A stretch of DNA of 64,000 bases from Prauserella flavalba (GTDB lineage Bacteria > Actinomycetota > Actinomycetes > Mycobacteriales > Pseudonocardiaceae). The translations under genes and the position numbers were made by a program. The notes beneath the pieces are model-generated. The model did not search any database. It saw only the letters and a program-made list of their open reading frames with translations, and had not been told where the DNA came from. Positions 54,215 to 61,853 of the stretch are shown piece by piece (position 1 is the first letter of the stretch; each line of letters opens with the position of its first letter). Location: contig NZ_MASU01000006.1 in NCBI RefSeq assembly GCF_003202235.1, positions 124,001 to 188,000 on the forward strand, given 5' to 3'.

Positions 54215-55308
54215 CGTGCCTCCACGGGGACCTCGTCGGGCTTGTTGGCGAGCAGCGACTCGTGCGTGGGCGCGTCCGGGACCTCGGCAGGCCGGTTCTT
54301 CGCGAACTCCTTCCGCAGCACGGGAACCACCTCCTCGCCCAGGATGTCCAGCTGCTCGAGGACGGTCTTGAGCGGCAGGCCGGCGTGGTCCATCAGGAAC
54401 AGCTGGCGCTGGTAGTCGCCGAAGTACTCGCGGAAGGTGAGCGTCTTGTCGATCACCTGCTGCGGGCTGCCGACGGTCAGCGGCGTCTGCTCGGTGAAGT
54501 CCTCCAGCGAAGGGCCGTGACCGTACACCGGCGCGTTGTCGAAGTAGGGACGGAACTCGCGCACCGCGTCCTGGCTGTTCTTGCGCATGAACACCTGCCC
54601 GCCGAGCCCGACGATCGCCTGCTCGGGCGTTCCGTGGCCGTAGTGGGCGTAGCGCTCGCGGTAGAGGCCGATGAGGCGCATGTAGTGCTCCTTCGGCCAG
54701 AAGATGTTGTTGGCGAAGAAGCCGTCGCCGTAGTAGGCGGCCTGCTCCGCGATCTCCGGGCTGCGGATGGAGCCGTGCCAGACGAACGGCGGAACGCCGT
54801 CGAGCGGGCGCGGGGTCGAGGTGAAGCCCTGGAGTGGGGTGCGGAAGCGGCCCTTCCAGTCGACGACGTCCTTGCGCCAGAGTTCGTGCAGCAGGGCGTA
54901 GTTCTCGATGGCGAGCGGGATGCCCTGGCGGATGTCCTGCCCGAACCAGGGGTAGACGGGACCGGTGTTGCCGCGGCCCATCATCACGTCGACGCGGCCG
55001 TCGGCGAGGTGCTGGAGCATGGCGAAGTCCTCGGCGATCTTCACCGGGTCGTTGGTGGTGATCAGCGTGGTGGACGTGGAGAGGATCAGCCGCTCGGTGC
55101 GCGCGGCGATGTAGCCGAGCATCGTCGTGGGCGAGGACGGCACGAAGGGCGGGTTGTGGTGCTCACCGGTGGCGAAGACGTCGAGCCCGACCTCCTCGGC
55201 CTTGAGCGCGATGCGGACCATCGCCTTGATGCGCTCGTACTCGGTCGGCGTCGTGCCGTTGGTGGGATCGGTCGTGACGTCGCCGACGGTGAAGATCCCG
55301 AACTGCAT
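54211..55308 (-). CDS. LLM-class FMN-dependent monooxygenase (CE1758 family)
   Basis: A 365-residue luciferase-like TIM-barrel monooxygenase. The start MQFGIFTVGDVTTDPTNGTTP, the EVGLDVFATGEHHNPPFVPSSP segment and ILSTSTTLITTNDPVKIAEDFAMLQHLADGR are family hallmarks. It uses FMNH2 from the co-translated reductase; the substrate is unknown. The ATG at 55308 has AAGGTG upstream. A MarR-like inverted repeat lies 21 bp before the start, so it was probably inducible. Confidence 0.9.
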   Translation of the reverse strand: MQFGIFTVGDVTTDPTNGTTPTEYERIKAMVRIALKAEEVGLDVFATGEHHNPPFVPSSPTTMLGYIAARTERLILSTSTTLITTNDPVKIAEDFAMLQHLADGRVDVMMGRGNTGPVYPWFGQDIRQGIPLAIENYALLHELWRKDVVDWKGRFRTPLQGFTSTPRPLDGVPPFVWHGSIRSPEIAEQAAYYGDGFFANNIFWPKEHYMRLIGLYRERYAHYGHGTPEQAIVGLGGQVFMRKNSQDAVREFRPYFDNAPVYGHGPSLEDFTEQTPLTVGSPQQVIDKTLTFREYFGDYQRQLFLMDHAGLPLKTVLEQLDILGEEVVPVLRKEFAKNRPAEVPDAPTHESLLANKPDEVPVEAR

Positions 55309-55328
55309 CCCAATCACCTTGCTCGGAA

Positions 55329-55348
55329 GTAGTTGCTTGCTCAACTAC
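55329..55348 (-). promoter_or_regulatory. MarR-like operator before the monooxygenase operon
   Basis: GTAGTTG at 55329-55335 and CAACTAC at 55342-55348 form perfect 7-bp arms around six bases. Size and position fit a MarR operator over the promoter of the monooxygenase gene. Confidence 0.6.
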
Positions 55349-55404
55349 CTACCCTAACGGCAAGGTGGCCGGAGGTATTCCTTGGCTGAGGGTGGGTTCC
55401 TGAC

Positions 55405-55461
55405 CTGCAGTGAAGGCCACCTTCACTGCGTTGAACGCAGGCAAGGTGGCCTTCACTGCAG
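55405..55461. repeat. Palindromic intergenic element, copy H (short form, second compensatory change)
   Basis: Perfect 19-bp arms lie at 55405-55423 (CTGCAGTGAAGGCCACCTT) and 55443-55461. Compared with other copies the left arm has CTG for CCG and the right CAG for CGG, again a paired change. It lies 15 bp beyond the stop of the acyl-CoA dehydrogenase remnant on the minus strand, so it was presumably that gene's terminator. Confidence 0.85.
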
Positions 55462-55475
55462 AGGGAGGCTTGTGG

Positions 55476-55595
55476 CTACCTCAGCTCCGCGCTCGTCTTT
55501 CCCAGGAGCCTGCGGGCGACGATGAGTTGCTGGATCTGCTGCGTGCCTTCGAAGATGTCCAGGATCTTGCGGCCGGTCAGCGGCCACCTGGCGAA
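55476..55595 (-). pseudogene. 3' remnant of an acyl-CoA dehydrogenase gene at the element boundary (putative att site)
   Basis: The minus strand encodes RKILDIFEGTQQIQQLIVAR followed by RLLGKTSAELR and a stop at 55476. This is the C-terminus of a fatty acyl-CoA dehydrogenase, including the catalytic-base region IFEGTQQIQ. Upstream of about 55580 the similarity stops abruptly and AICE sequence begins. The rest of the gene is absent from the window. The simplest reading is that the element integrated into the 3' end of this gene and left the tail here, with the remainder of the gene, or a restored copy, at the far junction. Confidence 0.75.
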
Positions 55596-55599
55596 TTGA

Positions 55600-56156
55600 G
55601 CTAGAAACCGCCTCTGACCTGCGCAGACGTTTGCCGTCGTTTCTCGCGGCTACTCGCCTCTGCTCGACCTCCCACGGCCTGGAGACGGCCTGGCGCGAGC
55701 CTGCCCAGCTCACCCCGTCCACCCCGACATGAAGCCGAACACGCGGCCGGTGGTGCCGTGTCAAGGGTCGAAGATCGCGCAGCGACGCGCCAGCGCCCTT
55801 GACGCGGTGCGACCGGCCGTTGTCACGATCCGGCGTCGGGGCGGAGGGAGCCCGTAACGGATCACTCGCAGTGAGCGACCGACGAGATACGACGCTGATG
55901 AGGGGACTGGGGCTTGCTCGACGTGGACATGCGCGCCGCTGGCGGCTGGCGACCCGTGCCGGGCGTTGCGGGCCGCACCGGCCGGCCGCCGGGCGTAGCG
56001 GAGCGGGAGCCCGGTGTGCCGGGATGGGTGCGGCCCGCCGCCCGAGCACGATGTCGCGAGGCGACGTGCGCGCCGCCGTCGGCGGCGCGCCTTGATCCCA
56101 TAGAGCCAAATTCGGCAAGGAATTATCATGTAACCCGATCGCGAGGTGGCTTCACG
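55600..56156. other. Non-coding left end of the integrative element
   Basis: No gene was identified in these 557 bp although frames stay open because of high GC. GTCAAGGG at 55760-55767 pairs with CCCTTGAC at 55796-55803. TCACT-CGC-AGTGA lies near 55862. A strong GC hairpin is at 56068-56090. The region may hold promoters for the cargo gene at 56157 or attachment-site arm sequences. Confidence 0.45.
56068..56090 (+). terminator. Strong GC hairpin upstream of the HEPN-motif gene
   Basis: GCGCGCCGCC at 56068-56077 pairs perfectly with 56081-56090 around a three-base loop GTC. It lies 66 bp before the TTG start at 56157 and marks the border between GC-rich non-coding DNA and the AT-richer cargo gene. 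It could terminate upstream transcription or act as a leader structure. Confidence 0.5.
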
Positions 56157-58544
56157 TTGAGCGACGAGGCGAAAGTCAGTAGTGCGCCCTCAGAGAACGA
56201 GATAGAAACACTCGTGCGCTGCTTCCATCTCGGAGACTTCATTGAGCTGGGGTTCTTCGATCATGAATACGATCCGCCTCGGGCGTTGACCTCGCAGATC
56301 AAGTTGACGCGGCTTGGAGCTCGGATTGCGAACCAGGAGAAAGGCGGAAGTGTTGGGCTTCACGAATCTCAGCTTGCCGTATTTCTAAACGGTTGGTCAG
56401 GGGCTGACATACTTATCGATCTAGAAGCCATCGACGTCGAGGCCCTTCGCGCGCATATCTCATCTGAGATAAAGAGGAAGAAGATAGTACTTCCGTGGGT
56501 TTATGGTAGGCGAATATACGACCTAATAGCCGATTCGGCTTTTCATGGTCACATTAGGCCAAGTTACGACGAAAGCAAGTCGCTTTTGGCGGATCTGCCG
56601 CAAGGTGTGTTTCAGCTGGGCCCCTATGTGTCCGGTCCGTATGGGTTGCTCGAGACGAAATACTGGCGAGACATTCCGCCGCCGTATGCTTTGCCTGGGT
56701 TTCATTGTGAAGAGATCGACTGTCACTCGGTTCATCCTATCTACTTGACATCCGGAGAGTGCAATTTAGAGAAGTCTACAGAGCAGATTAGAAAAAAGCT
56801 TTCGAAGAAGCATCAAAGGAATGAAGAATTTTTAGATGCCGTCACTAGATTCCTTGCAGCTAAGGTGCCGCCGTTCTCCTGGTCGCATAATGGTAGCCTC
56901 CCCTATTTCTTATTAGATTGCTTTACGACTGATGAGATTAGGTTGCTCCTTACTTCGCTTCTTGATTCTACGAATGGGAGCTTGAGGCGGCAGATTCGTG
57001 AGTCGATCGATATCGAAGTTCGTTCTGCGGCAGAGTTCGCGGCAAGTCTTGATGAAGCTCAACTACTGCAGATTACGTTGCTCGCTTCGGATAGGCAGAT
57101 ACATACCTGCTTGAATCGACTTATTCGAACGAGGGGAATTGAGATCCCAGCGGGAGAAGTTAGGAGTGCCCGTATAAGACAGGATGGATCAGGGCCGATG
57201 GATATCCGGCTGCAAGCTTCCGCTCTGGGGGTTCGGTACTCGCCACCGGAGGGGTTGATTCAACTTCGTCTCCGACAGCTAGTCTCTGCAATTTTCGCGC
57301 CTGGCGACCAAGATTCGACGAACAGAATTCGTTGGGCTCTTAGAAGATTCGAAGGGGATACGGCTGAGAAAAAGCTCTCTGTGGCGATGTCGGATGAGCC
57401 GCCACTGTCGATAGTAAGGAAGTTGATTGTTGCGGATGAAAAGGCATGTACTACGGTCCTCGAGCTTCTTGATCTCTCTCCGGAGCTGATTTCTAATCTG
57501 AGTGATGACGACATATGTGCGATTATATCTTGGCATATCGGATTCGATGATCAAAGCTCCGACGAGGCGCTAGTACATTTCCGTCGAAACCTCAGCGAAG
57601 TGCAAAGGATCGCGAGAAGTCTCCCGGCGCGGCTTGATAGAAAAGACGCGAGCGAGATTAGGGGTGATGCTAGTCAGCTATTTGTTAGTCTTGAGGAAGT
57701 ACTTAAGGTTGTGCTATGTTTCACTGGTTGGGCGCTAATAAACGATCACTATGGTCAAGGCGCAGAGTTTGAATACTCGAAGGGCATTGCAAGCCAGTTT
57801 ATGGACACGTGGCTGAAGGCTAGGCGGGTCAAGGTGGAATCCGATGCAATAGAGAATATGGCATTGGGTGATTTGTTGACCTGTTTTAGTGCTCTGGGCA
57901 ATTTCTTTGCTGAGGCGTCGAGGAATTCCGATGGTCACAAAAGACCTGTTGCAGAGTGGCCGCGGACAATTAGAGAGGTAAGTTCACCTTTTGAGTTTCC
58001 CTTCCAATCCAGGATCCCTTTCCTTGATCTGGAAGAGAGTGCTCGTGACATGATTGCGCAAACCTTAAGGTCTGTTGTGAAAGGGCTCAATTCTGCTGGT
58101 GTTCTTTCTGTGCGTAACGGGTTCATGCACCACAATGAAGAGGTGCCGACGAGAGATGACATCTTGCGGTCGGCGGCCGAGGTTGATATTCGAGTGAGTG
58201 AACTGGTCAACATGGGGCTTTATCCATTGACCTTCTCAATGTACTCGACAGACGTTGACATGTATGGTCGTCGACGTGTCCTGATGCGATCAGATGGTGG
58301 CCCCGAGGTTTGGCTGAAGCGGCCTAGTATTGTTCATCTTTCCGGTTTTCCGAGCGTTGGCGAGCGGCAAGTCCTAGTCGTTGGAGCGGTGCTGCGGACG
58401 GGTGATGAGCCGCTACGTTTTCGAGCGGTAAGCGACTCGGCATATCGAGAATTCTGGCGCAATTTTCCGAGGCGCCCGGCGCGTCGCGTCGAGCATTCGT
58501 TGTCAAATCCACTGGTTTCCTTTGGTTCCACTAACCTAATTTAA
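56157..58544 (+). CDS. Large cargo protein of unknown function with a HEPN-type R-x4-H motif
   Basis: A 795-residue protein I cannot assign to a named family. The TTG at 56157 follows GAGGTGG by seven bases and starts at the AT-richer DNA; a longer frame from 55914 is GC-rich and unlike protein. Visible elements are HCEEIDCHSVH at residues 183-193, a Lys-rich helix (EQIRKKLSKKHQRNEE) and a helical C-terminal third with R653-N-G-F-M-H658, the R-[ND]-x3-H motif of HEPN ribonucleases, followed by HNEEVPTRDDIL. A C-terminal beta-rich region follows. HEPN proteins on mobile elements are often toxins or abortive-infection RNases, so anti-phage defence is a plausible but untested role. It converges with the phosphatase gene, leaving 10 bp. 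Confidence 0.6.
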   Translation: MSDEAKVSSAPSENEIETLVRCFHLGDFIELGFFDHEYDPPRALTSQIKLTRLGARIANQEKGGSVGLHESQLAVFLNGWSGADILIDLEAIDVEALRAHISSEIKRKKIVLPWVYGRRIYDLIADSAFHGHIRPSYDESKSLLADLPQGVFQLGPYVSGPYGLLETKYWRDIPPPYALPGFHCEEIDCHSVHPIYLTSGECNLEKSTEQIRKKLSKKHQRNEEFLDAVTRFLAAKVPPFSWSHNGSLPYFLLDCFTTDEIRLLLTSLLDSTNGSLRRQIRESIDIEVRSAAEFAASLDEAQLLQITLLASDRQIHTCLNRLIRTRGIEIPAGEVRSARIRQDGSGPMDIRLQASALGVRYSPPEGLIQLRLRQLVSAIFAPGDQDSTNRIRWALRRFEGDTAEKKLSVAMSDEPPLSIVRKLIVADEKACTTVLELLDLSPELISNLSDDDICAIISWHIGFDDQSSDEALVHFRRNLSEVQRIARSLPARLDRKDASEIRGDASQLFVSLEEVLKVVLCFTGWALINDHYGQGAEFEYSKGIASQFMDTWLKARRVKVESDAIENMALGDLLTCFSALGNFFAEASRNSDGHKRPVAEWPRTIREVSSPFEFPFQSRIPFLDLEESARDMIAQTLRSVVKGLNSAGVLSVRNGFMHHNEEVPTRDDILRSAAEVDIRVSELVNMGLYPLTFSMYSTDVDMYGRRRVLMRSDGGPEVWLKRPSIVHLSGFPSVGERQVLVVGAVLRTGDEPLRFRAVSDSAYREFWRNFPRRPARRVEHSLSNPLVSFGSTNLI

Positions 58545-58554
58545 GAGTGTGTGC

Positions 58555-59346
58555 TCACAGATTCTTGGTTAGCTTGGTTACTTCAGCCGAGATGCTCGGC
58601 GTTGTCGCAGTGATAGAGGTTGTGCTGAAACAGTATTTTTTCCCCGTGCTATCTGTGAGAGCTGCGCCGGATTCCTTGGACAAGAGGGCTCCTGCAGCCA
58701 TGTCCCAGGGCTTGTTGCTGAGGATCACGCACGCATCAGTGCGGCCTTCGGCTACCCAGGCGAGATCTAACGACGCCGCACCGAACATGCGCACACGCTC
58801 GACGTTCTCGGCCAACGCCTGCGTGACGGCGAATCGGCGGCGGTTCTTCTCGGCTGCTCCTTCGCCAGTGGCGTAGTCGCCGATGGAGACGATGGCGCGG
58901 TTTAGGTCGGTGGTTTCGCTGGCGTGGATGGGTTTGTCGTTGCAGTACGCTCCGCCGCCTTTGGTGGCGTGGTAGCGCAGGTTGAGGAACGGCGCGACGA
59001 TGACGCCCACGACGGGTTCGCCTCGGTGGACCAGGGCTAGCGAGGTGGCGCAGAGTGGGATGCCGTGGGTGAAGTTCGAGGTGCCGTCGATGGGGTCGAG
59101 GGCCCACACGTACTCGGTGCTCTCATCGATGCTGCCGCCGCCTTCCTCTTCGCCGAGGAAGTCGATGTCCGGGGTTGCGCGGCGTAGGTGGTCTTGGATC
59201 TCGTGTTGGATCTTGACGTCCAGCTCGGTCACGTAGTCGCGGTCACCCTTGGCGCGGACGGCCCCCGGCGCTGAGGTCGTCATGAACTTCGCGCCGATGT
59301 CGGCGGCTTCCTGCGCGATCGTGAGCAGGTCGTTCAGGTCCTTCAC
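58555..59346 (-). CDS. Inositol monophosphatase/CysQ-family phosphatase
   Basis: A 263-residue Mg-dependent, lithium-sensitive-type phosphatase. The metal site motifs are FLGEEEGGGS, WALDPIDGTSNFTHG and NKPWDMAAGALLSKESGA. Substrates of the family are inositol phosphates, fructose bisphosphate or 3'-phosphoadenosine 5'-phosphate; the sequence does not decide. The GTG start overlaps the stop of the regulator gene (GTGA), so the two are made together. Such a gene is not a standard AICE core component. It might act in regulation, as the Nudix protein does beside pra in pSAM2, or be cargo. Confidence 0.85.
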   Translation of the reverse strand: MKDLNDLLTIAQEAADIGAKFMTTSAPGAVRAKGDRDYVTELDVKIQHEIQDHLRRATPDIDFLGEEEGGGSIDESTEYVWALDPIDGTSNFTHGIPLCATSLALVHRGEPVVGVIVAPFLNLRYHATKGGGAYCNDKPIHASETTDLNRAIVSIGDYATGEGAAEKNRRRFAVTQALAENVERVRMFGAASLDLAWVAEGRTDACVILSNKPWDMAAGALLSKESGAALTDSTGKKYCFSTTSITATTPSISAEVTKLTKNL

Positions 59347-60224
59347 GTGGTGACCTCCGTGCTACGCGCCCACATCGACTCGAACACCTGCGAGAACGTC
59401 TCGAACAGGCCCGGTGGTCCAGGCTGCTTCTCGATCACCAGCGTCGGGGACTCGACCCCGCGGGCATCTGGCAGGTAGGGCTGTACAACGCAGGTGGCGT
59501 CATCGATCACGGTGATGTTGAACCGCACGGCCTCGTCGTAGGTGCGGATGCGCAGGTTCCCCCGCGCCTCGGGCGAGAGCTTGCCTTGGAGGCGCTGCAA
59601 CGTCTGGATGTTCAGCGTGGTGAGCGTGGAGAGCACGCCCTGGGGGTGCGACTCCTCCTGCTCGCGCTCGGTGATATAGCGGCCGGCCGGGTCGAGGAAC
59701 AGGCACTGGACCACGGTCCCCGATTCGAGCAGGTCTAGTAGCGATCGGTCGGGGTAGCTCTGGCACAGCAGGTTGAGCGAGAGGCCGACCATGTTGATCT
59801 GCTCGGCTCCGTCGAAGAGCTTGTGCGGTGGGATCTCGTGCGAGAACGCGGGTCGGCTCGGGAACACGGCGGTCACGTCGGCCATGCCCTGCGCGGTTGG
59901 CTGTGCTGCCTTTGCCGGGCGGCCCGTGCCGGTCGAGGCTGGGGGCTCGGGTACGAACTCGATGCCCCCTGTGTGCTCCTGGAAGAGCTGTTCGGCCGTC
60001 CAGCCGGGCAACATCGCTTCCAGTATCCGGCAGTGGTGTGCGTACGGCAGGCCCTGGATATCGCGAGAGAGCCAACGGTAGAACTGCGCCTTGCTCGGCC
60101 AGCTCCCGACAAGATCGGGCTCAATCTGCTTCGCGAGCTTGTCGTACTCCTTGCAGAACGCGCGGTGCCCTTGCAGGTGCCGCTGCCGCAGCAGGACCTT
60201 CAGCACGATCGGCTTGTCGGCCAT
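59343..60224 (-). CDS. HTH regulator with C-terminal DUF5919-like domain
   Basis: A 293-residue protein. The N-terminal part (about residues 10-85) is a helix-turn-helix-like region including WPSKAQFYRWLSRDIQGLPY. A Pro/Ala linker follows. The C-terminal part from about 130 reads LFDGAEQINMVGLSLNLLCQ and LLESGTVVQCLFLDPAGRYI, typical of DUF5919 proteins found in AICEs. It is divergent from the pra-like gene across 192 bp, so it probably controls the switch between integrated and replicating states. It is co-translated with the phosphatase. Confidence 0.75.
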   Translation of the reverse strand: MADKPIVLKVLLRQRHLQGHRAFCKEYDKLAKQIEPDLVGSWPSKAQFYRWLSRDIQGLPYAHHCRILEAMLPGWTAEQLFQEHTGGIEFVPEPPASTGTGRPAKAAQPTAQGMADVTAVFPSRPAFSHEIPPHKLFDGAEQINMVGLSLNLLCQSYPDRSLLDLLESGTVVQCLFLDPAGRYITEREQEESHPQGVLSTLTTLNIQTLQRLQGKLSPEARGNLRIRTYDEAVRFNITVIDDATCVVQPYLPDARGVESPTLVIEKQPGPPGLFETFSQVFESMWARSTEVTT

Positions 60225-60416
60225 CGACTCATCCCCCGTGACGTCGGTGAAGAGACGACCGTACCACTCGGATGAGACAAAGACGAGACTTGACGAGAGT
60301 TAGAAGTTCGAGACGCGACATGCGCGGTGTCGTGACGGGACCCACACCTGACCGAATCTAGGAGTGTGCCGCCGAACCGTGCGGCCGGACGGAGACAGGA
60401 AAGGGTCACAACAGCT

Positions 60417-60887
60417 ATGGCGATCCCCAAGGGGTACCGATTCCCGATCGAGTTCGATGACGCGTTCCCGCAGGGGCTGGTGATGGTCGGTGAGGTGTCG
60501 CCGGACAACGAGTACCAGTCGCGTGAGGACCGTGCGATGGGCAAGCCTGCCCGGCAGCGCATCGATGAGGTGACCGGCAAGCGGCAGTGGAAGGTCACGG
60601 TCACCGACCCGACCGAGCCGAACGCCAAGCGGGCGTCCTACGAGGTCACGTTGCTGGCTGATGTGCAGCCGGTGCCGACGACCCCGGAGGCGCTGCCGGG
60701 TATGCGGCCGATCGAATTGGCCGGGCTGACCGCTGAGCCGCGCGTGGCGGGCAACGGTGAGTTCAAGTACCAGTCCTACGTGTTCCGGGCGACCGGCTTC
60801 AAAAACGCCGCTGCCGGTGGCGGCCGGTCGGCTCAGTCCGGGAAGTCGTCCGCTCCGGCGGGCGAGTCCGCTGCCAAGGCCGCGTGA
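60417..60887 (+). CDS. Pra-like plasmid replication, integration and excision activator
   Basis: A 156-residue protein. It resembles proteins annotated as plasmid replication, integration and excision activators: FPIEFDDAFPQGLVMVGEV, QWKVTVTDPTEPN, PEALPGMRPIELAGLTAEPRV and SYVFRATGF. In pSAM2 Pra switches on the rep-xis-int operon. A Ser/Ala/Lys-rich tail ends the protein. ATG 60417 is preferred, with AGGAAAGGG upstream; a GTG at 60366 is in frame. It is first in the plus-strand operon that leads to the transfer and replication genes. Confidence 0.78.
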   Translation: MAIPKGYRFPIEFDDAFPQGLVMVGEVSPDNEYQSREDRAMGKPARQRIDEVTGKRQWKVTVTDPTEPNAKRASYEVTLLADVQPVPTTPEALPGMRPIELAGLTAEPRVAGNGEFKYQSYVFRATGFKNAAAGGGRSAQSGKSSAPAGESAAKAA

Positions 60888-60919
60888 GCGCGCGGTAACG
60901 CCTGACTGGAGGCGTCGTG

Positions 60920-61240
60920 ATGGTGGCGAAGAAGTTGGTCCGGGCTTGGGAAGAGGCGTACCGGCGCTACGGCGCGGCCTCGGATCTGGCGGCCCGGACT
61001 CGTGAGGTGGACGCGGCGACGGCTCAGGAGATGGCTTCGGCTTCCTGGGCCGTCGCGGCCGCCTGGCGAAGCATCGCCGGTGATCCGGAGTTGTCCTGGT
61101 GGATGTTGGCGGCGCTGGAATCGGCGGCGCAGGCGTTCGAGGAGCAGGCGCAGGACTGGCAGGCGCGCTCGGCCGCTCGCTCGTGCGGGATGGCCTCCGT
61201 ACGGCCGCCCGAACGGGCTGGCGCTCGTCGGCGCGGGTGA
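60920..61240 (+). CDS. Small AICE accessory protein
   Basis: A 106-residue Ala-rich helical protein with regular charge pattern (LVRAWEEAYRRYGAASDLAARTREVDAATA, WWMLAALESAAQAFEEQAQDW). GGAGG precedes the ATG by seven bases. No known motif is visible. It lies in the operon between the Pra-like gene and the transfer genes, as small unknown proteins do in other AICEs, and might form coiled coils. Confidence 0.6.
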   Translation: MVAKKLVRAWEEAYRRYGAASDLAARTREVDAATAQEMASASWAVAAAWRSIAGDPELSWWMLAALESAAQAFEEQAQDWQARSAARSCGMASVRPPERAGARRRG

Positions 61241-61271
61241 GCGTGATGGACATGAGCAAAGGGGTGAATCG

Positions 61272-61508
61272 GTGAGTCAGGAAGGGTGGCGGCTGGCGAA
61301 GCAGGCGCGCACGTTGATGCAGGCACACGAAGCGCTCAGCGCGCTGATGCCGGGTGAGGACGCTTCGCCTGCGGCACGGCTGGAGTTCTACCGGCGCAGT
61401 GCGGCGGTGTACGCGGCGGTCGCGGAGATCGACCGGGGCCACCACCACGAGGCGCTGTACTGGGCGGAGCGTGAGCAACGGAGAGCGGAGGCGCTGGCGC
61501 AACGGTAG
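61272..61508 (+). CDS. AMED_5909-family small protein
   Basis: A 78-residue helical protein starting at GTG. The blocks KQARTLMQAHEALSALMPGED and AAVYAAVAEIDRGHHHEALYWA match the actinobacterial AMED_5909 family, which recurs in integrative elements. IDRGHHHEALYWA is the most conserved part. Its function is unknown. It lies in the plus-strand AICE operon. Confidence 0.7.
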   Translation: MSQEGWRLAKQARTLMQAHEALSALMPGEDASPAARLEFYRRSAAVYAAVAEIDRGHHHEALYWAEREQRRAEALAQR

Positions 61509-61682
61509 CAAACCGAGACGCCGAAGAAAACAACAAAGTCCACTATAGACAATCAACGCACGCTGGGTCGTGCGGCGATGAAGCACGTCCTGAAAACGGA
61601 ACTTTGAACCATAAGGCGCAGAAGCGGAACCTGGCTACCAACCTTGCCGCTCCTGCGCTGTCCACACCAGACGGAGTAGACA

Positions 61683-61853
61683 TTGGCAACCATAGACAAC
61701 GATCGCCGATCGATGTCAACCCGGGTCACCCGGATGCGATGCGAATCATGCAAGCGGTTCGCCCGGCTGGCCCCTGGCGACAAGAAATGCGCGGCCTGCG
61801 CTGGTCGCCTTCCCCTCGACGTCCCGAGCGGGGATCGAGGTGAGGCCCGATGA
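61683..61853 (+). CDS. Small zinc-ribbon protein coupled to traSA
   Basis: A 56-residue protein starting at TTG 61683, with GGAG six bases upstream; ATG 61713 would give 46 residues. It contains two knuckles, C-E-S-C and C-A-A-C, 15 residues apart (MRCESCKRF ... KKCAACAGR), forming a likely zinc ribbon. Its stop overlaps the ATG of the translocase gene (ATGA), so the two are translationally coupled. It is easily missed because of its length. A role in DNA or protein binding during transfer is possible. Confidence 0.65.
   Translation: MATIDNDRRSMSTRVTRMRCESCKRFARLAPGDKKCAACAGRLPLDVPSGDRGEAR

Noticed and set aside
55476-55800. tRNA gene as the AICE attachment site
   Set aside because: I looked for a T-loop (GGTTCGAATC-like) and acceptor stem on both strands near the junction and found none; the acyl-CoA dehydrogenase tail explains the boundary better.
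55453-56118. Minus-strand frame of 221 codons over the element's left end
   Set aside because: It is Arg/Pro/Ala-rich shadow sequence in a different frame from the true acyl-CoA dehydrogenase remnant.
55914-56156. N-terminal extension of the HEPN-motif protein from an ATG at 55914
   Set aside because: The extension is GC-rich, Arg/Pro/Gly-biased and crosses a strong hairpin. A TTG with a well-placed GAGGTGG coincides with the change in base composition.
61604-61843. A 79-codon frame before traSA
   Set aside because: Another frame in the same place encodes a CxxC...CxxC zinc ribbon that ends in an ATGA overlap with traSA, which is far more convincing.
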